Source: Whalleya microplaca
Taxonomy: Eukaryota; Ascomycota; Sordariomycetes; Xylariales; Xylariaceae
Assembly (NCBI GenBank): GCA_022497155.1
Contig: MU385730.1
Coordinates: 62,001 to 126,000 of the forward strand
Direction: 5' to 3'
Length of the DNA stretch: 64,000 bases
Shown here in pieces: positions 11,301 to 24,300 of this stretch. The notes beneath the pieces are model-generated. The model saw only the letters and a program-made list of their open reading frames with translations, made no database searches and was not told the DNA's origin. How positions within the stretch are numbered: position 1 is the stretch's first letter; each line of letters starts with the position of its first letter. The position numbers were made by a program, and so were the translations under genes.

Positions 11301-12850
11301 AAATACTGTTACTACCGGCTTTTTTATCGGAAATAGCGTTAATAAACGAGATTTTGTAAAAAAAAAAACTCTAATTTAAAATTATATCGGGAAAAAGCTA
11401 AAATAAATTTTATTAAGTTTTAATAATTAATAAATAAGCTAATTATTTATAACTCGTAATTAATAGTTCCCGGAAAAGATAATTTATAAACGCGTTTAAT
11501 TCGCGAGATATATTAACGCTTAAATATAATATATTTAAAAAAGGATAAAATATATAAGCTTTTCATAAGATAGTATTAATAGCTAAGGCTATTTATAAAT
11601 ATCATAATATATATAAATAATTATTTAAAATGCCGGCTAGCTGAAATTTCGCGTAATAAAACCCCTAGGAAGCTTTATTTATTGCCGGTACCCGATTATA
11701 TTTAGCAGCATTTAGTTATAAATTTTAAAATAATATTAAAAAATAAATATAAATATAATAACATATTTACATTAATAAATCGACTTAGAAAATATGCCTA
11801 AAGTATTATTTATATTACGGAAGCGATAGCGTTAAACGTAATATTAATATATTATAAAAAACTATTTCGGATATTTAATACACCTAATAGTATTATTAAT
11901 AATCGGGGCTTTTAATTTATTTCTGTTTTTATAAGCTAGTTAGCTTATATTATAAATATCGATTAAAAGTTAGCGTTATTTAATTATTATAAAACGGTAA
12001 GCTAAGCTAAAGTTATAAATATATATTTAAATTAGCGCTTACGCCTTTTTATAAATTATTATTAAAATAATTAGTTATAATTATTGCCAGCTATAAATTA
12101 TATATAAGTATTATTATTATATAAATTAATAGGGATATTTTTTTATAAAATAAAAATAAGATTTATTATATTTATAAATTTCGATTAAAATCGGCGGACG
12201 GTAAATTTTAATGGTTTTTTTATAAAAAAACGCCTTTTCGAAAGAAAACTTAGAAATAAGCTAAAATATTAGATAATTTTATTACTATAACGCGGTCTAT
12301 TATAAGGTAAATATAAAAATATATAATTAAATAAGCTAATAAGTACCGGAAAATATTTAATTTCGGAATAAGTAATAAAGTATTTATTATTAAGAAACGG
12401 TAGGCTTAAATTACGGATCGACTATTAAATAAATTGGACTTTTTTTAATTTATTAATATTTTAAGATCGAAAAAAAGCTGCTAAATAATATTTATTAGCT
12501 TAAGGGTTTCCTAATTTAGCGTGTTATAATGTTATATTATATTAATAAGTTAAGGCGTTATTATAATAATTTATTCCCGGGATAAATAGCTAATAGCCTT
12601 AGGGGCAAAATAGTTTAGTCCGATAAAAAAAAAGTTTATAATTTAACGGGTTATTATATCGCAAATATATTATAGCAAATTATAGTACCGGATAAACTAA
12701 AAAAAATAAAAATATTAATAAAATATAATATCCGGCTGAGAATTTTAAAAATGCGGCAGAATAGATAGCCGTTTTTTATAAAGCTAATCCCGATATAGCT
12801 GGGCTTTTTATACGCTTTCCTAAATAAATATAAGCAGTAGAAAAAAAGCA
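11300..12850 (+). pseudogene. A integrase and chromodomain tail remnant
   Basis: Around 12080-12160 the frame resembles the integrase C-terminal stretch shared with element C (LPAINY...GLFFYE-type text). At 12729-12821 it reads YPAENFKNAAE*IAVFYKANP, the second half of a chromodomain (WxPAxNFKNA...FHxxNP) as found at the end of fungal chromovirus integrases. In chromoviruses this domain directs integration to H3K9-methylated heterochromatin. The first half of the chromodomain is in another frame or eroded. A 65-codon open frame on the - strand here (12654-12851) is an antisense shadow. Confidence 0.72.
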
Positions 12851-13193
12851 ATTTAATAATTTATATTTTAATAATAATAAGCCCGCGGCTATACGGTAGT
12901 TATAACGGAGATGGAAATAAGTTTAAGGCTTAAGTAATAAAAAACGGGAATAAATTTTTTTTTAAGAAATAAAGGTATAAAACGGCTGCGTATATAATTA
13001 AATTTACGTAATAATATTTTTAATAGTTATAAAGAAGCGCTATTTACGCGTTATGATATAAAAGCCTATTAATATAATAATAGTATAAATACTTAAGGCA
13101 ATCTTTTTTTTAATTAAAAAGTAATTAAAATCGATTATTTCTTCAAGTCCGAGATTCGAGTTTCGGAACGAGCTTTTTTTTTTAAGGGAGGGT

Positions 13194-13398
13194 AATTATA
13201 GTTTATACGGACTACCTATAATATATAGCCCGTACATACATTAGTCACTTACCGGGGTTAGCCCGGCGGGGTCTTTTTAAACAAATTTCCTTAACGCGCA
13301 TTTAAGAAATTCGTTCCTTTTTTTTTATCTTGCGATTTCAATATAATAGCTAGTAATATTAAAGCCTTTGTTTCTAGTAATTACCACATATTATAATA
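13194..13398 (+). repeat. 3' LTR of A with polypurine tract
   Basis: 205 bp, preceded directly by aagggagggt (13184-13193). It is followed by the right target duplication ctatt (13399-13403). Differences from the 5' LTR are nearly all C/T or G/A, as RIP predicts. Confidence 0.9.
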
Positions 13399-13429
13399 CT
13401 ATTACTATAACTTATTTACCCCTTTAAAA

Positions 13430-14460
13430 TTTAACCCGTATTTTTATCGTTAGCGTATAGCTTATAAAAGTTCGATTTATATAAAAATAACGGATAATTT
13501 TAAATCTTATATAATTTATTTTTATAACATTAGCATTAGCTATTACGCTTCCGATTTATACGCTTATTAAAAGTGTTAAAAACTGTTATTTATTTTTCGG
13601 AAATTTAAAATAATATAATTTTAAGTGCTTTTACCGCTTTTTCGGAAATATTATAAATATAAATCGTACCGATCGAAATATTTATAACATTAAAATTACG
13701 GAGACCGAAAAAACGTAATAACTTAACTATCGGTATAGCTAAAAAACAAATTCGTTATAAATATTTAACACTAAATCTCTTTTAAAAAGCTTTCGCTTTA
13801 ATTTATTATTTATAACGTAACGCAAACAATTAACCCGGTACTTTTTAAACAAATCTATTTCACTTACCTCCTAGGTTTATCGGTATTACTACATTAAAAA
13901 AATACAAATAAACTCGTTTAAACCTTATATAATAAATTAAAGCTTAGCCGCCGCTTATATAGCCTTATTCGGGTCGGCATAAATTAACTTTAAAATATTT
14001 AAAATAGTTTAGTAATCCCAAACGCCGCGTTTTTATATATAAGCTATAATAAAAAAGATAATATATTATACCTTAAGCTTAAAACGGGCGTATATGTAAT
14101 AAAACTTAGCTTAGAATAATTTAATCGCCTCACTATCGATTTCTAATTTGCCGGCAATCTAAAAGATTTATACGTTAAAGTCTAACGGGCTAAATAAAAT
14201 AAGAAGATTTAGAAAAACTAATCGAGGGCGTAACTTAAATAACAAAATATTATAAGTAGTTTTTATAACGCCGAGCTTAAATTCGATAAAGGTTTTAACG
14301 GCTTAAAGCTATTAAACATAGCCTTTATAATCGGCTTTTAACACGTTAACATAAGTATTAAATTTAAAAATAAGTTTAATACATAAGGCTTAAAATACGG
14401 CGTTTAGCTCGTTACTGCCGAAAGATACTATTGCCGCTATAAAAAAAATTTCATGTCTGC
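13430..14460 (-). pseudogene. D1 Gag-like remnant
   Basis: On the - strand, from a Met codon near 14455 toward 13430, the frame carries text resembling a retrotransposon Gag of the fungal Ty3/Gypsy type. A block around 14040-14165 reads KLEIDSEAIKLF followed by a Tyr/Ala/Arg-rich helix and a KRGVWDY motif. Another around 13900-13960 reads LIYADPNKAI, matching the usual Y-DP-K-A segment before an R-rich helix. Gag forms the particle shell. Stops are at Gln or Trp codons. Between this block and the 5' LTR (14461-14916) is leader without recognisable coding. Confidence 0.6.
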
Positions 14461-14916
14461 CGCGTTATCGCTATATTAAATCTGATAAAAAAATAGCTTC
14501 TTGCCGCGTAATCGATATATCAGCTAAAAAAAAGGATATTTAAAAGACGCAATCGGCAAAATTAACGGGTATACTTTAAAACTAAAAGCCTAGCGATTAT
14601 CGCAACGCTTAAAGTAATTAATCCGGTAAAAATTATTAACGGGAAACTATAGCTACCACGCCGGAGTAACTGACTTAACTAGCTGTTAGTAAGTTTAACT
14701 AACGATTTTTAAGGCAAAACTACTGGTTATCGGTATATTTCGCTAGCTACCTAAGGCGTTAAAGGTATTATAATACTTAATAAAAAAAAGGCTAGGTCGC
14801 CGATCGAAAAAAAAGAGAATTAACGAGCAACTAATTAATCACGCTAATTAAAAAAGGCGCTAAATAAATATAATAGCGGAATCAGCTAAATTTAGCGCTA
14901 AAAAACCTTATAATTA

Positions 14917-15167
14917 TATAACGGCTTAAAAAAAAGGCGCGTGTTACGTAATAAGTATATATTATTAAAAATTATAAAGTAAGAAATAAAAAGTCAGCTA
15001 ATTATTATATAAAAGCCTAACTTAGGAAAACCTCCTCACTTAATTACCTAAGCTATTTAACTAAGCATATAGTTTAACAGGTTACGTATAAGGGGTAATG
15101 GGGTATGTTATAGCTATAGGGAGCTTTAGGGAGCTATAAGGCACCCCATAGGCCTTATGCCGTGACA
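14917..15167 (-). repeat. 5' LTR of D1
   Basis: 251 bp, less RIPed than the left LTR (keeps the ggcaccccataggcc block). It ends ccgtgaca on the + strand and is followed by the target duplication copy gaaaa (15168-15172). Confidence 0.82.
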
Positions 15168-15172
15168 GAAAA

Positions 15173-15230
15173 AACTTATATAATGTATAGCTAGTATAGC
15201 TATAGCTAAGCCTAATAACTGCCCCCTTAT
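15173..15230 (-). repeat. Element I 3' LTR, proximal part, and polypurine tract
   Basis: The complement of 15219-15230 is ataagggggcag, a polypurine tract on the - strand. It is followed by ttattaggcttagctatagc and a TATA-like cattatataag. This is the start of an LTR that is cut by D1 after about 46 bp. It fixes the 3' end and orientation of I. Confidence 0.55.
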
Positions 15231-18200
15231 AAAATAATCGACAACTTATCGATCTTTTTCTCTCTTAATATAATAAAAAAAAAGTCTTTTTGATTTTGAT
15301 TTTATTTAAAGCTATAGTTAAGCGGATGTTTTTTTCGCCTTAATTTTTATTTTCTTACTTTTTTTTTAATATAATAAAGGAAATTAATAAAGGATAAAAT
15401 TAATGGCCTGTTAGTTAATACTAGTGTTATATATATTTATCGAAACGAGAGAAACGGTAATATATTATATAAATAATATATATATTAATATTAATTGTTA
15501 TATTAAGAAATAATATATATATTAATTAATATTTAAAGACGGTTACGTATAGAAATAATACGTATATTAATGCTATAATAAAAGATTACTTTAATAAATA
15601 TTTGCGATAATAAGATTTATACTAAAGGTAGTATATGTATTAATGAACAGAAAATATTACGAAGGTAATTAATGGCTATAGTTACGGAAAGAATTAATAT
15701 TAGTTAAACGAAAAAGGCCTAACGTTTTTTTACTAGTAATATAAAAATGCCAGAAAACTTTTTCTTACGTTTTTATAATTATAGTTATAACTTATATAAA
15801 AAAGATGCCGTATTATTATCGTTATCGCTATTATTATTATTATTAATATATTAAAATTTTACTAAGAGTTTAATAATAAGCGGTTCTTACTTAATTAACT
15901 TTAGCGGCTTTTGTTTAATTAGCTTCGGTAATTACTTAATTAGCTTTAGTTTTTTAATATATTTTTTAAAAGGCTTGCTTAGTTTCGGAAGCTTAAGTAT
16001 CATTAATATTTTCGGTAGTATTAACGGCTCGGGTATTGTTATAGGGCTAGTGTGCCGTGGCATATATATATCGCTTGTCTTTTTCCTTTTTACTCTTAGA
16101 TAGAACATATATAGCTCAGACGGCCTCGTCGCCGATAATAGACACATCTCTTCTTTCGATTAATCGCCGTTATAAGTGACTCTTTTGTTTTCGTTGCCTT
16201 AATTACTTCCGATCAGCTAAGCCATAAAGTGGCACCTCTTTTACCCTGACACCCTGTCCTAAGACAGTATAAGTAGCTTTAGTAATATTGTTATTAATAT
16301 AGTTATTACTACTATCGGTAGTTTAGTTTCTTTTACTAATGTTATTGTCGATGGTTTAGGTTTTTATACTATAGTTACTGGTTTTTTTTAGCTTAATTAG
16401 CTAAAATAACTTAATTATTAATGGCTTTTTAGTTAGCATAATTACTACTATCGATATCGGCGATAGCTATAATATAAGGCTTAATATAGGTTTCGATTCT
16501 AAAGATTATATTATTAATTAATTGATTTAATAGTTTAAGTTTTTAGTCTTTTTTTAAACTCATTGTTTAATATATCGCTTTAAATATTTAAAATCGATAA
16601 TTATTATTATATAATTTGCTATTTAAGATTACAATATATAATATTATAATACGCTCGCTATTTTTTTATCGATATTATTATTAATAGTTCCGAGACTTTT
16701 TTTAATTACTTTAAATTTTAAATCGATATTTTTATTAATTATATATAATTTTTTATCGATATTAAGGTTAATGCGGTATAAGATCTCGGCGATATAACGT
16801 TATATTTTATTTTTATTTGCGATATTTATTTTTAGCTTATTAATTATTTATAATATATTAACTCGCGCTTTATTAATCGCGTTATTAAGTTTTATTTTAT
16901 CGATATAATTACGTTATTATATATCTTAAATTACTTTTTCAATTTCTACAATTTTAATAATAAAGTTATTTTCCGACTTAAGAAATTTTAATGCTATTTT
17001 TTATACTATCGGTAACGGGTTTAATATAGGGAGATTTAAAATATAAAAAAAAGTTTTTTTTCGATAGAATTAGCTTTTATAATAGCATTTTATTATTATT
17101 GTCGTTATTATTTTTTAGTTCGCTATCGCTATTATTTCTTTCGTTACTACCGTACCTCTTATTATTATTATTTTATTTATTATTATTATCTTACTTATTA
17201 CTGTCGTTTTTTAGTTATTTTTATCGCTATTTTTATTGTTATTAATAAATAAATCTAACGTCAATAATTAAATAAATTTTAAGTTTAATTATATTAAATC
17301 TAGGGCTATTATTCTTTAAAACAATAGTATAATTTAGGCGCCTTTTAGCTATAGTAACTAAATTAGCCCGTATTAATAAAATAAGGTATTAATAACATTA
17401 AACATTACTCCCATTCCTTATAAGGTATTAACTGTATATTCTAATAACTTCAAGTTTTTCGGCGGTTAAAAGCTCCTAATTTTAACGCGTTTCTTAGTTC
17501 GATAATAATTCCCTTTACCTAATTAATTTTTATTTTTATTTAACATTTCGATAAGGCTTAATAACACTTAACTATACGTAAAAAAATATTTAAAGTAACG
17601 TTTTTATAATACCGTTATTATTAATATATTTTTTTAGCGGGTAATATTTTATCACATTTTTCCAATAATTTTTAAGGTTATCGGCAGATATAGTTAAGGC
17701 TATATCGTTAATTTTATAATTACTTTTATTTATATATAAATAGTATTACTTATTTACAAAGTTATTAACTTTTATTACTAATTTAATTTTGCTAATTATT
17801 ATGTTAATATCTTTCTTTTTATAGAAACAGCGTTATTCCGAGGGTTTTAAATTAACCTTTTTCTTTCCCTAGTTAATTATATTAAAATAATTAACTATAT
17901 TACTAGTTATCAGTTACTAAATATTATCGATATATTTTTGCGGTATATTATTAAACGTAAAAATTATTAATGTTATATTAATAGTCGAAATTATAAGAAT
18001 TAAGGTAGTTATAAAATATAAAAACGGTAGAATTAAAGTAATTAAGGCAAAAAAATATTTATAAAAAGAAGGTATATATAAAACGGAAATATATATAAGG
18101 TATATATAATTAAAATATATATAAATCGGTCGTAAAATAATAATAAAGTTATAGTAAATTATTATTATTATAAAAAAAATGTCGGTAATAGTATTTAGTT

Positions 18201-18450
18201 ATTATATCGAGTTAGTTATAATATCGTTAATTAATATAGTCTATTAATAAAATATATTAATTATTATTTTACTATCGTTATTATTATATATCATATTATT
18301 ATTAATTTTATTTATTAATAGCGTATATTAATTTAATAATTTTTATTGAGATATTGGTATTTTTATATTTATTTTTAATATAATATCAACTAGTTTCTAA
18401 TTATCTATCGTCTCCGGTACTTTTACTTATACTAGTTTATTATCTGTTTT
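15231..18450 (-). pseudogene. Unusual ~3-kb coding-like tail of element I beyond the chromodomain
   Basis: On the - strand, downstream of the chromodomain, sequence continues for about 3 kb before the polypurine tract. Parts read as low-complexity protein: an Asn/Asp run near 17090-17220 and another near 15795-15850 (probably Asp/Glu-rich before RIP), and a Lys/Pro/Leu-rich stretch at 15930-16035 ending PKLSKPFKKYIKKLKL. A segment near 16470-16560 reads KLKLLNQLINNIIFRIETYI. A solo LTR H (16037-16266) is inserted. Most Ty3/Gypsy elements end soon after integrase, so this could be an extra ORF, a long untranslated region, or an unrecognised nested element. No function is proposed. Confidence 0.45.
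16037..16266 (+). repeat. Solo LTR of family H
   Basis: 230 bp, starting tgttatagggctag and ending cctaagaca, clearly the same as the 5' LTR at 61866-62093. Canonical TG...CA ends. The flanks share gtat (16033-16036 and 16267-16270), so a 4-5 bp duplication is likely. Base composition is close to normal, in contrast to the surrounding tail of I. Confidence 0.85.
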
Positions 18451-18459
18451 TTTATATTT

Positions 18460-20000
18460 TAGTTCCTTTAACATTAGCTTATATTTAATATCGAATTTTA
18501 TTACTAGTTTTGCCGCATTTTATATAAATAATTCTTTCAGGTATTATTAATTATCGATCGCTGTATAGCCTTTTTATTTAATAAGGTATTTTAAAATTAG
18601 CTTTTCTCCGGTACAATTAATCCGTTATTTTAATAATTATTTTATTTCGTACAATTTAAATTTATCGTTATCTTTTTCGACAATAACTTATTTAGGTACT
18701 AATTACTTTCGATTATAAAAGTCTGGTTTTTTTAAAGCGGGAAATAAATATACGACTGAGATTATTTAGTATATTTATTAATATTATAAAAAGTTAAGTT
18801 TGTAAATTAAATTACCGATTTATTTAATAACTATTAATAGGCTTATTTATTATTTCGATCACTTTTATAATAGTTTGCTAAGTAGGGTATAATCTTTATA
18901 TAGTCGCAAATATACTTTATTACCGATATCGAAAGCGATAAGGTTATATTTATTATCGTACCTAATTTTTAAGTCTATAACTATAAAATCGATAGCTGCT
19001 TTCGCTTCTTTTTAGTAAAGTTATTTTATTATATCGAAATTAATATTATTATATAATATTTCTAACGTTAATATAACTAATTTAAGTTTAAAGCTATAAA
19101 TTATTTTATTTAGCAATTTATTTAATACCGATAACTTAGAATTATTTAAATTATATTATAATGCTAGTATAATGTCCGGCTATAGTACGTTTATTATATT
19201 ATAGTAATATTATATAGCTATTTCGACGTTTTAATTTTATCGTTCGGATTATCTGTCGGTCTAAAAGTAGTAACTTATTAACATTACTAGTTTAATACTA
19301 AGTCTAGCGAATATTATTTGCTATATATTAAATATAAATTTCGGGTCTTTATCCGATATAGCCTTAAATAAAATTCCCTAGTTATATAATAAAAATACGC
19401 GTAATATTAATATCGCTTAATCCTTAGCTTTATATATAACGTATTCTAATATTAGTATACCTTTTTTACTAAACTTATATATCGTAATTATTAATGTGTC
19501 GAAATTATTATATTTATTAATATACCAGAAATAGCCTTTCGATAAAACTATTAGTAATCCTATAATAAAATCTTATATTACCGTATAAAAAAGTACAATA
19601 GGGTTATTAATAAGTAATAGTTTGTTTATTAGCTTATTCCTATTTTACTTAAGTTTTAAATATTATAGGCAGTACTTAATATAAATCTTTACTTTCTTTA
19701 TTAAGTTTTAGATTATAATTTTATCGAGATTTTATATTATTCGCTTAAGGCTAAAATAGTATTTATTATTATATATTAGTTCGAGAATATTATTTACGTA
19801 TATTATTAAAATATATAGTTTTTTTTACTTATAAGAGTAATATAATATAATAATCTATCGGTTAATATATATCAATACTACCGTTTTAAATTTTTACGTT
19901 TACTTTTTTTATTAACTTTATTAATTTCGTTTTATAACTTAATTAGTCTATTATTTTATTTAATTTAATCTTTAACCAGCTATTTTATTAATTTATTAGA
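18460..20000 (-). pseudogene. I integrase and chromodomain remnant
   Basis: On the - strand, 19321-19363 encodes ISDKDPKFIFNI, the integrase core around the second catalytic Asp. Further on, toward 19240, TDR*SERLN matches TDGQSERLN. At about 18530-18660 the frame gives YLIK*KGYTAIDN, equivalent to the chromodomain core YLIKWKGYxxxDNxW. The stop is at the aromatic-cage Trp (TGG to TAG or TAA). Integrase inserts cDNA and the chromodomain reads H3K9 methylation. The remnant continues to the right into RNase H. A Gly/Asp-rich sequence between the two domains is not resolved. Confidence 0.8.
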
Positions 20001-20421
20001 TCGTTTATCGGTTTTATATCTATCGATAATTTTTAATTTAAAGTTATTATAAATTGCTATTTCGAAAGTTAAATATCCGAAATTATCTATTATATAATTT
20101 AGTTCCAATTTAATTATATATTCTTTTTTTATAATATCTTTAGATATATCGATTATCGGGAGTCGGAATAATACGTCTAATATAATATTTACTTTACCTA
20201 ATATATATTAAATATGGAAATAAAATATAAATAAATATATCGATATTACTATTAATCGGCTGTTTATTTTAACTATATTTATTATTTTTAGGTTTATTTA
20301 ATTAATAATTCCTCTCGTTACTTTATAGTCTATTAATATAACAACTAAATATATATAAAATTATAATTATATCCGTAAATTTCGGCATATTTATATTAAA
20401 TAAAATATCTTAAGTTTTATC
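20001..20421 (-). pseudogene. I RNase H end (left of element C)
   Basis: The - strand reads GKVNIILDALFRLPI, equivalent to the NxxPDALSRLP motif that ends RNase H, near 20180. Upstream text runs up to the C target duplication ttatc (20417-20421) and resumes at 35033. Confidence 0.75.
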
Positions 20422-20655
20422 ACTCACGTATGGACTACTATAGCTAAAGGCAGGGCTTTAGTATAAGTACTAATTATATATTTATAAATAAATAAAAAGA
20501 AAAGCTATTTCGGACTATAGGAATTACTTAAAAAACTTAAGCCGGGTGCCCCGCCGGGCGGTAGCTATTTTGCCGTATTATTACTAATTAATATACGGGA
20601 GTACGTAATAATAAGTGGTTTATATATACCCTATAAGTACGTACCTTCCGTAATT
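20422..20655 (-). repeat. 3' LTR of C
   Basis: 234 bp, + strand start actcacgtatgg and end ccgtaatt. On the element strand the ends are AGTTACGG...GTGAGT, not TG...CA; the solo copies at 41965 and 52660 confirm this. Confidence 0.9.
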
Positions 20656-21049
20656 ACCCTCACTAAAAAAAAAGAAGGGGTATAAAATCCGAAAGGAAAT
20701 CGAACCCTGACTTTTTTACGTACGTTTAAAGTACTTTTTAGTAAAAAAAGAAATTGCCTTAAATATTTATTTAAACTGCTACGCTATTAAGCCTTTATTT
20801 TAATAGGTAATAGCGCAAACTTCTCTATATTTTATTAAAAGCTCGCTTTCTTAAAACAGTTTATATTATTACCTGCGGCATTTTCTTATCCTTATTTTAA
20901 ATGCTTACCTATTTTTTTTTACGTTTCCGTGCTACTGTTTGTCGTTTCGACGCAAGCTTATTATTATTAAAATAGTTTAAATTAAATCGATTTTTTTCCG
21001 CCGCTTATTTTTATAATGCCAGTAGGATAAAAAAACTAGCTACTTTTAG

Positions 21050-22400
21050 ATTATTTATATAAAACTTATTTAACTTAACTACATCGTTTTTAAAATTCCG
21101 AACGGGATATTATTTATTATCGGTATTTCATCCGATTTATTTAACCTTATACTAAAACTTATAGTAATATAGCTATAATATTAGCACCGTTTCTATAACT
21201 TATTTTTTCTTTATATCCGGTTTAATTACCTAATTAGCTAGATTCTCGGATTTTTATCCCGGAAAAAAGTTATTTAAATATTATCGTAAACAGTCGGCGT
21301 AATATAAACGGGACGCCTTTTATATATTAAAAATTTTTAACCGAAATATATTATTAAGTAGTCGCTTCTTAATTTCGAAATATTACTACGTTAACGGGAA
21401 ATTAAGCTTATTAAAAAAACAGTTAATACATTACGTCTGCCGTTTTTTAATAATAAAAATATAATCGTTTATATCGAAATCGGGTTTTCGGCAGTACTTA
21501 TTAACCTACTATATTATCCGTTCTTAAGTTTTAGTAATAACGTTATATATAGCTATTATATAATTATATATTTCTCGTACTTAAGTTTATACCTCCTTTT
21601 TAAAAAGCCTTTCTTTAGGTAGAAAGTCTGCTATATTTTTAGCTTCCGTCCGTTATTACTAATTAAAATAAAATAACATCAGAAAGCTTATTTTTATCTC
21701 GTAAAAAAACAAACCGGTTAATTTATATAATAAAGTAACTTATATATAATTTATAGCTAGTAATACACTTAACTAATTATTTTATTAATAATTAATAAAT
21801 AGCCGTAATTTTTAATCGATATATACGTTTATAATTTCGACTTATCCTACCGTTTTATAATATTTTAACGTAATAAACTTTAATTTAATATCTATTATTC
21901 GGAAAAATTTATCGGTAAACTTTATTATCAATTAAAGTCTATTATTACTAATAATACTTTTAAAAATCTTAAAAATATAAAAAGGTCCGTTATAATATAT
22001 ATACGTAACATCCCGTGCCGTTATTTCTTAGGTATACGCCATTAATTAAACCCGTTTTCCCAGGCAGTTAATAATAACAAAAACGTTATCACGTTTTTTT
22101 ATTTTTAAATATTATTTTAAAATTTATAATGATATAATTCCATACCTTTTTTAAAATAAATAATAAGTAGAAAAAACCGTGGGTTTTATCGCAAAATACC
22201 TTTATAAAATAACATTCGAAATAATTAGCTATAAATATATTAATATCTTAAAATATCCCTAGCTATTAATATTATATAGTAATAAATTTCCGGGTTTTAT
22301 TTTTCTTTAGGTATACCGTAAGTAATCGATTATATACCTTTTTTAAAAACCGGGCGCGTAATTAATTTTTTTTAAATACGATTAACCGCGTCCCATATAA
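21050..22400 (-). pseudogene. C integrase and chromodomain remnant
   Basis: The - strand frame is unusually readable. A block near 21780-21850 gives FINY...LPAINYI-type text, the C-terminal integrase helix region, then LYKLTGLFFYEI. At about 21055-21200 it gives VIETVLILLYYYKF and YKVK*IG*NTDNK*YPVRNF, a chromodomain (KVKWxGWxxDNxWYPxxNF) with three cage/core Trp codons turned into stops. It ends NDVVKLNKFY. Chromodomains of fungal chromoviruses bind methylated H3K9. From 20656 to about 21050 lies the 3' untranslated region with the polypurine tract. Confidence 0.82.
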
Positions 22401-24300
22401 TATAAAGCTATCAATATCTTACTATAAGCTTAAAAAATTATCGCATACTTTTATACAGTAAATTTTAAAATTAAGGTTATCCCTATTTCTTTATAATACT
22501 TTATCGATAAATATTATACTAAAACCCTTTAGTAAAAAAAGCTCCGTATTATTTAAAACTAGGACTTTTTAAAAAAAAGCCCATTCTTACGCATAAAATA
22601 TCTACTTATAGCTCCTAAATTTTGGTTAAAACTATTAACCGAAATAAGGTTTAATATCTTTAATTTAATATTTTTATTTTTTAAGTATATAATAATTTTA
22701 GCTTACGGAAAATAATATCTATTATTATATTATCTTTTTTTAATCAATAAGTAATTATAAAATTATATTCCGCTAATATTTCCGACCAACCCGCTTATTG
22801 TAAATTAAAATACTATTTAATCCCGAAATATTTTAATATATAATAATTAGTAATAACTAAAAAAAAAGTAACTTATATCCCGATAAATTTTACTCGCTAA
22901 ACTTATAAAATACGGACTATTATAAGTATTTTTTTATTATATATATTATAATTTAGCTTAGCGCCAGATATTATCTTTAAATAAAATATATATAAATATT
23001 ATTTACTATTATTTTCTTATTATAATAATATATTAGCTAATATTCCGTTAAATATATTAATCTTTATTTTTATATCTTTATTATAACTAAAGTATACTAA
23101 TAAAAAAACGTTAGTTAAATCGTTTTTTAATTACTAAAACCTAATTTCGTAATATTTATCTCAAGTTTACCGAACCTCCGTTTTTATTAGTTAAAAAAAC
23201 GACTTAGCTGTTTTACTATATTAAAATATAAATTTCCGGTAAAAATTATAAAATCCTAAAAATAACTATATTTCCCGCACGCATTCCGGAATAACTTAAT
23301 TTTAAACTACTTATATTTTAGCAAAATTAACGCATATCCCGTTTATATTTACGATATACCTTAGAAACTTTATTTAAATAACGTAAAATTCGTATTTCTT
23401 AAAATCCGCTTAAAAGCCTGCGTTTTTTAATTATTAAAAAACTTTTTATATATAAATGCGGTATTTTTTAATCGACTTTAAAAAAATCAAAATATCGTCG
23501 ATATATATATTATAAAAGTTATCGAGAAAATCGAATAACGCGTTATTAATATACCGTTAAAAAATAAAAAGTCTATTTGTAAGTCCGAAAAAAAAACCTT
23601 ATATTTATATATACCGTATTATATCCGGAATATCGTAAGGTTTTCGTTTTCCGGTTATATATAAATATAGTAAAAAGCTTATCGGATATCGATTTTAGTA
23701 AAAATCTTAGTTTTAAATATCCGTACTAAAATTTCCTTAATAAACGGCAGGGAATATTTATCTTTTTTTATAAACGTATTTAATTTTTAGTAATTTATAT
23801 AAAACCGTAATCTGTTATTAGCTTTAGGTATAAATAATATAAAAGCTGCTTAAGAAGTTAAACTAGAGATAATAAATTTTTTATATAAATTTTTATTAAA
23901 ATATTCGCGTATTATTTCCAGCTTATCTAACGATATCTTATATAAAGGATTATACTTTAAATTAGTAACTAACTTTGCCTTTTTTTATTTTATTTTATAA
24001 TTAAAAATATAATTAGGTAATAAAATATTTAAGTTGACTTTGTTAAAAATGCGGAACAAATTCCGGTATTTCTTTAGGACAATTTTTTAAGCCTTTTTTT
24101 TTAAATCTTCCGCTTTTTTTTTAAAAAAAAAAGGCCTCGTTTTTTTATTATATATTAATCGGTTAATTTTATATAATATACTTATATATATATAAGTCTT
24201 TTATGCCGCCTTAAAAAAAAGTTCTATATTAATAACTGCTATATTTATTAGTCGCTATTTATATTAACCGCTTACGTCCTTTTTTAATTTATAAGCGCCT
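22400..24300 (-). pseudogene. C reverse transcriptase and RNase H remnant
   Basis: The catalytic box is intact: the complement of about 23480-23506 reads YIDDILIFF, preceded by DFLDNFYN. At about 22920-22975 the RNase H motif reads AKLNYNIYNKKILIIVR, equivalent to AELNYxIYDKExLAIVR. The two are spaced as in Ty3/Gypsy Pol. Retention of both catalytic Asp codons does not rescue function, because stops occur throughout. Confidence 0.85.

Larger units (their letters stand above)
6006..13398 (+). mobile_element. Element A: full-length chromodomain Ty3/Gypsy retrotransposon
   Basis: Two 205-bp direct LTRs (6006-6210 and 13194-13398) enclose about 7 kb. The target duplication is ctatt at 6001-6005 and 13399-13403, and D1 sequence resumes collinearly after it (compare 53550-53570 in D2). 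A polypurine tract, aagggagggt, sits at 13184-13193. The order on the + strand is gag, protease region, reverse transcriptase (10.3 kb), RNase H (10.9 kb), integrase (~12.1 kb) and chromodomain tail (12.73-12.82 kb). It is heavily RIPed and non-functional. Confidence 0.92.
5471..15167 (-). mobile_element. Element D1: gag-only, non-autonomous LTR retrotransposon (contains element A)
   Basis: LTRs of about 255 and 251 bp bound it, with a 5-bp target duplication gaagg/gaaaa (two G-to-A changes). Without the nested A, the interior is only about 1.8 kb and holds a Gag-like remnant on the - strand plus a polypurine tract (+ strand ttacccccttaaat, 5726-5739) beside the left LTR. No reverse transcriptase, RNase H or integrase space remains, so it depended on another element for mobility. 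It shares its LTR and the next ~300 bp with D2 (53019 on), after which the two interiors differ. Confidence 0.75.

Noticed and set aside
12654..12851. 65-codon - strand open frame, hydrophobic and membrane-like
   Set aside because: Lies antisense over the chromodomain tail of A; hydrophobicity comes from AT-rich codons (Phe, Ile, Leu, Tyr).
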